NCBI GenBank assembly: GCA_054601695.1
Contig: BAAHQB010000079.1
Coordinates: 186,001 to 250,000, forward strand
Reading direction: 5' to 3'
DNA: 64,000 bases
Origin: Amorphochlora amoebiformis
Lineage: Eukaryota; Cercozoa; Chlorarachniophyceae
This document shows, piece by piece, positions 60,774 through 64,000 of this stretch. Made by a program: the position numbers and the translations under genes. A model generated the notes under the pieces. It was not told the DNA's origin. It made no database searches and was given only the letters and a program-made list of their open reading frames with translations. The number at the start of each line of letters is the position of its first letter. Positions within the stretch are counted from its first letter, which is position 1.

Positions 60774-60821
60774 TATGTTCACACATTATTTCTGCATATG
60801 CTTGTTCATTTATATGATATG

Positions 60822-60874
<53 letters not shown>

Positions 60875-61069
60875 GTATATATGTAAGTAGAGATCATTAT
60901 ATTTATGTCCAAATATAGACATGTATAAACTTCGAAATGCCACATATATATTTATATATATATATATGTATGCATATATATATATATATATATGTATGTG
61001 TATGTCTGAGCGTTGATTTATTTTTTTTTATAGAATATCTCTACATACATAACCATATATATATATATG

Positions 61070-61108
<39 letters not shown>

Positions 61109-61314
61109 CAGATACGTACATAAATATACATATGTGTATGCATGTATATACTATCATGTATTATATGTATATAATATATATATATATATAAATATATACG
61201 TATATATATATATATTTATTTATTTATGTATGTGTATATATGTAATAGAAATGAACTCATACATTCCTAGGTCTCTTTGCGATTCGGTACCCCGAAGTGT
61301 ATATACACACACGC

Positions 61315-61354
<40 letters not shown>

Positions 61355-62108
61355 ATTTATATATATGTATATATAGATATATATACACATATATTACATA
61401 CAATCATACACATGTCCACATGAACAACAATTATCATTCATACCCAAGTCTAAACACACATGCCATATCTGAAACCATAAAACATGTCTAAATCCACTCT
61501 AATTCCCTCTCCCTCACATATCACCTATCCAAGCTTCTAGCCCTAACCCAACGCCAAGCCCACTAGTTACAAGTCCCAACCTGTAAAAGCTTACACATTG
61601 CCACAGTTTCACCTAATTTGCAATAATGTCAGGAACAGAGAGCAACAGTTACAGAAAGAGCTAGGGTTAGGGCTACGGATATGGTGAGTATTAGGGGTTG
61701 ACGGTCGAGTTAGAGTTTGGGTTAGGGTTAGGGTTAGGGTTAGGGTTAGGAAAGGGTTGAGGAAGAGGAGTTGGGTTAGGGTTAGGGTTAAGGCTAGGGT
61801 TTAGGGGTAGTTAGGGTTAGCGTTAGGGTTAGAGGTAGGGTTAGGGTTAGGTTAGGGTCAGGGTTAGGGTTAGGGTTAGGGTTAGGAAAGGTTCAGGAAG
61901 AGTTGGGTTAGGGTTAGGGTTAAGTGTAGGGTTTAGGGGTAGTTAGGGTTAGGGTTAAGGTTAAGGTTAGGGTTAGGGTTAGGGTTAGGTTTAGGGTTAG
62001 GGTTAGGGTTAGGACTAGGGTTAGTTCACCTGCTTTTCGCATGCATGCTCGGATTTGTTTGCTTACTGTTCGGTCCTGGGATTGAATATACATATATATA
62101 TATATATG

Positions 62109-62140
<32 letters not shown>

Positions 62141-62307
62141 GGCATATATATATATATGTCTATATATAATATATATATATGTATATATATATCTATTAGA
62201 ATGCATAAAATTTCTTATATGTATTGTATTACATGTGTATGTGTACATATGTATGTGTGTATATGTATATATACATACATATATATACACATGTACATTA
62301 TGTATAC

Positions 62308-62340
<33 letters not shown>

Positions 62341-62789
62341 ACATATGTACATCATATATATATATATTATATATATATATATATATATAATATATATATA
62401 TATATAATATACATATATATATATATATACACATAACTAACATATGTAAATATGTTATCACATTCTTATATATATCTACTATATATATATACACACATAA
62501 CTAACATATGTAAATATGTTATCACATTCTTATATATATCTGCAAAATACGCACTATATTCACACATGTATTAGATGTATGTATCTACGTACCCTATACT
62601 TGAAATCTCGAGTGTCTGTCGACATATGTTTCCGAAGTTTCGGGTAATTTTTCGCCAAAACAGTCAGAAGATATCCCAGTGTGACATCTGTTAGTGACAG
62701 CAGTTAAGTTGCGGCTTTATTTAAGTCTTGACAAATCATCAGAACTATATACGTACATATATAGAGATTATGTTTTCACATATACGTTT

Positions 62790-62875
<86 letters not shown>

Positions 62876-63073
62876 CAATATATATGCATTTATGCATATA
62901 TATATATATATATATAATATATAGTAAATATATAAAACAGTTAAAATTGAATATATATTTTTATATCTGTAATATTGATATACCTTCTGAATTGATGTCT
63001 ATACCGTCGCGTAGGCGCCGGAAAGCCTCGTTAAGGTCTAAAAATGTATATATATAATATACATTTATATATA

Positions 63074-63107
<34 letters not shown>

Positions 63108-63187
63108 ATATGTGTGTATATATATATATATATATGTATAATATATGACTGCAAATGCACAAATATCTAAGTGCACATAAGAATATT

Positions 63188-63244
<57 letters not shown>

Positions 63245-63261
63245 TATATACATATACATAT

Positions 63262-63297
<36 letters not shown>

Positions 63298-63539
63298 GCA
63301 TATGTGTGATAGTATATGTATATATATATATATATACAATATATATATACATATATATATATATATATGTATGATTCTATACATATAAAAACATATATAT
63401 CATATATATATATATATATATATATATAATGTATATATATATATGTATGACTGCATATTCACATGTACCTTTGTTCATTTCAAAATATGTATATTATACA
63501 TATATACACTTGTATATATAATATATATACATATATATA

Positions 63540-63586
<47 letters not shown>

Positions 63587-63636
63587 GACACATACCGTAC
63601 ATATAAAAATACATATCATATATATATATGTATATA

Positions 63637-63676
<40 letters not shown>

Positions 63677-64000
63677 TGACTGCACACAAACCTGTGTTAT
63701 TGTAAAAATATGCATATATTACATATATGCATATAAATACGTTATATATATATGTATATGTGTATATGTATATATATGCCGTTATGAGATCATATTCTCT
63801 CCGTCATTCATGCGAAGGTTGAGATTTGGGCTCATAGGTGGTCTTAGAGAAGGATAACAAAGGTGTTAGGGTTAGGGTTTGAGCTAGGGTTAGGGTCGGA
63901 GCTAGGGTTAGGGTTAGGGTTACAGAAGTCGTCGACTTCCTCCAGATTTTCAATCCATAAGTCGAAATCGAAATGTCTATTTGCGTGGGTTTCAAATGTG
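57379..64000 (-). CDS. Multi-exon gene entering from the right edge, charged helical protein, unidentified
   Basis: Partial at its 5' end (right edge). Exons: 63976-63924, 63037-62984, 62687-62593, 62075-62030, 61612-61581, 60320-60290, 59834-59779, 59252-59157, 58568-58524, 58291-58209, 57790-57725, 57643-57619, 57555-57379 (TGA). Phases agree across all twelve introns. Peptides: [120 protein letters not shown] and, at the C-terminus, [21 protein letters not shown] is shortened here to [16 protein letters not shown]. The middle is rich in Lys, Arg and Glu and looks helical or coiled coil. Exons are 25-177 nt; introns hold (AT)n, TTAGGG runs, a CATGTCACATAGG satellite and a TTACGGTTACGCTTA satellite. 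The 57725 and 57619 exons are the least certain. No family recognised. Confidence 0.72.
58590..58980 (+). repeat. Satellite CATGTCACATAGG, about 13 bp unit
   Basis: Some 25 variants of GCATGTCACATAG in tandem, in an intron of the 64000-57379 gene. Confidence 0.95.
59838..60170 (+). repeat. Satellite TTACGGTTACGCTTATCG, about 30 bp unit
   Basis: Units such as GGTTACGCTTATCGTTACGCTTAATACTTAC repeat about ten times in an intron of the 64000-57379 gene. The GTTACG core looks like a variant of GTTAGG. Confidence 0.93.
60195..60700 (+). repeat. TTAGGG arrays broken by (AT)n
   Basis: TTAGGG runs at 60210-60285, 60440-60510 and 60575-60690 flanking two AT tracts. Confidence 0.88.
61660..62030 (+). 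repeat. TTAGGG array
   Basis: Dense TTAGGG with a duplicated block around GGAAAGGTTGAGGAAGAGGAGTTGG / GGAAAGGTTCAGGAAGAGTTGG. In the intron after exon 62075-62030. Confidence 0.92.
62430..62545. repeat. Direct duplication in AT repeat
   Basis: ACATAACTAACATATGTAAATATGTTATCACATTCTTATATATATCT occurs twice in tandem (long motif given by its ends: ACATAACTAACATATG...CACATTCTTATATATATC). Confidence 0.85.

Overview
This is eukaryotic nuclear DNA, most likely from a protist or alga. Almost all of it is (AT)n microsatellite and TTAGGG-type repeat. Between these lie short islands of ordinary complexity. No operons, ribosome binding sites, rRNA, tRNA or CRISPR arrays were seen. The species cannot be named from the sequence. 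The TTAGGG runs are scattered and degenerate, so they are interstitial repeats and not a chromosome end.

The main result is that most islands read as short exons (6-330 nt) bounded by AG and GT, with the repeats forming the introns. Reading phases agree over long chains of neighbouring islands, which chance would rarely give. The best gene is on the plus strand at 46552-51352: eight exons, exactly 445 codons, encoding a DUF4326 domain joined to a putative molybdenum-carrier (cpYpsA, SLOG-like) domain. Most other models lie on the minus strand: 64000-57379 (enters from the right), 46318-27048 (about 30 exons), 25262-22829, 17299-16395, 16246-12602 (tail-anchored membrane protein), 12445-9951, 9897-6291, 5680-4755, 4369-4192, 4127-3541 and 2538-48 (runs toward the left edge). 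Weaker models lie at 25804-25466, 21444-19598 and 18968-18400, with plus-strand candidates at 21644-21865 and 22327-22765. Apart from the fusion gene I recognise no product with confidence.

Layout: 0-5.7 kb small minus genes; 6.3-17.3 kb four minus genes head to tail; 18-25.3 kb small genes on both strands, including a tail-to-tail pair; 27-46.3 kb one giant minus gene; 46.3-46.55 kb a shared divergent promoter region; 46.55-51.35 kb the fusion gene; 51.4-57.4 kb a gene-poor stretch with a satellite; 57.4-64 kb a coiled-coil-like minus gene whose introns hold three different satellites.

A second theme is local duplication of exon ends. Several exons have tandem whole or partial copies next to them, some with intact splice sites and matching phase (candidate alternative exons), most decayed. 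All models come from reading by eye; transcript data would decide them.
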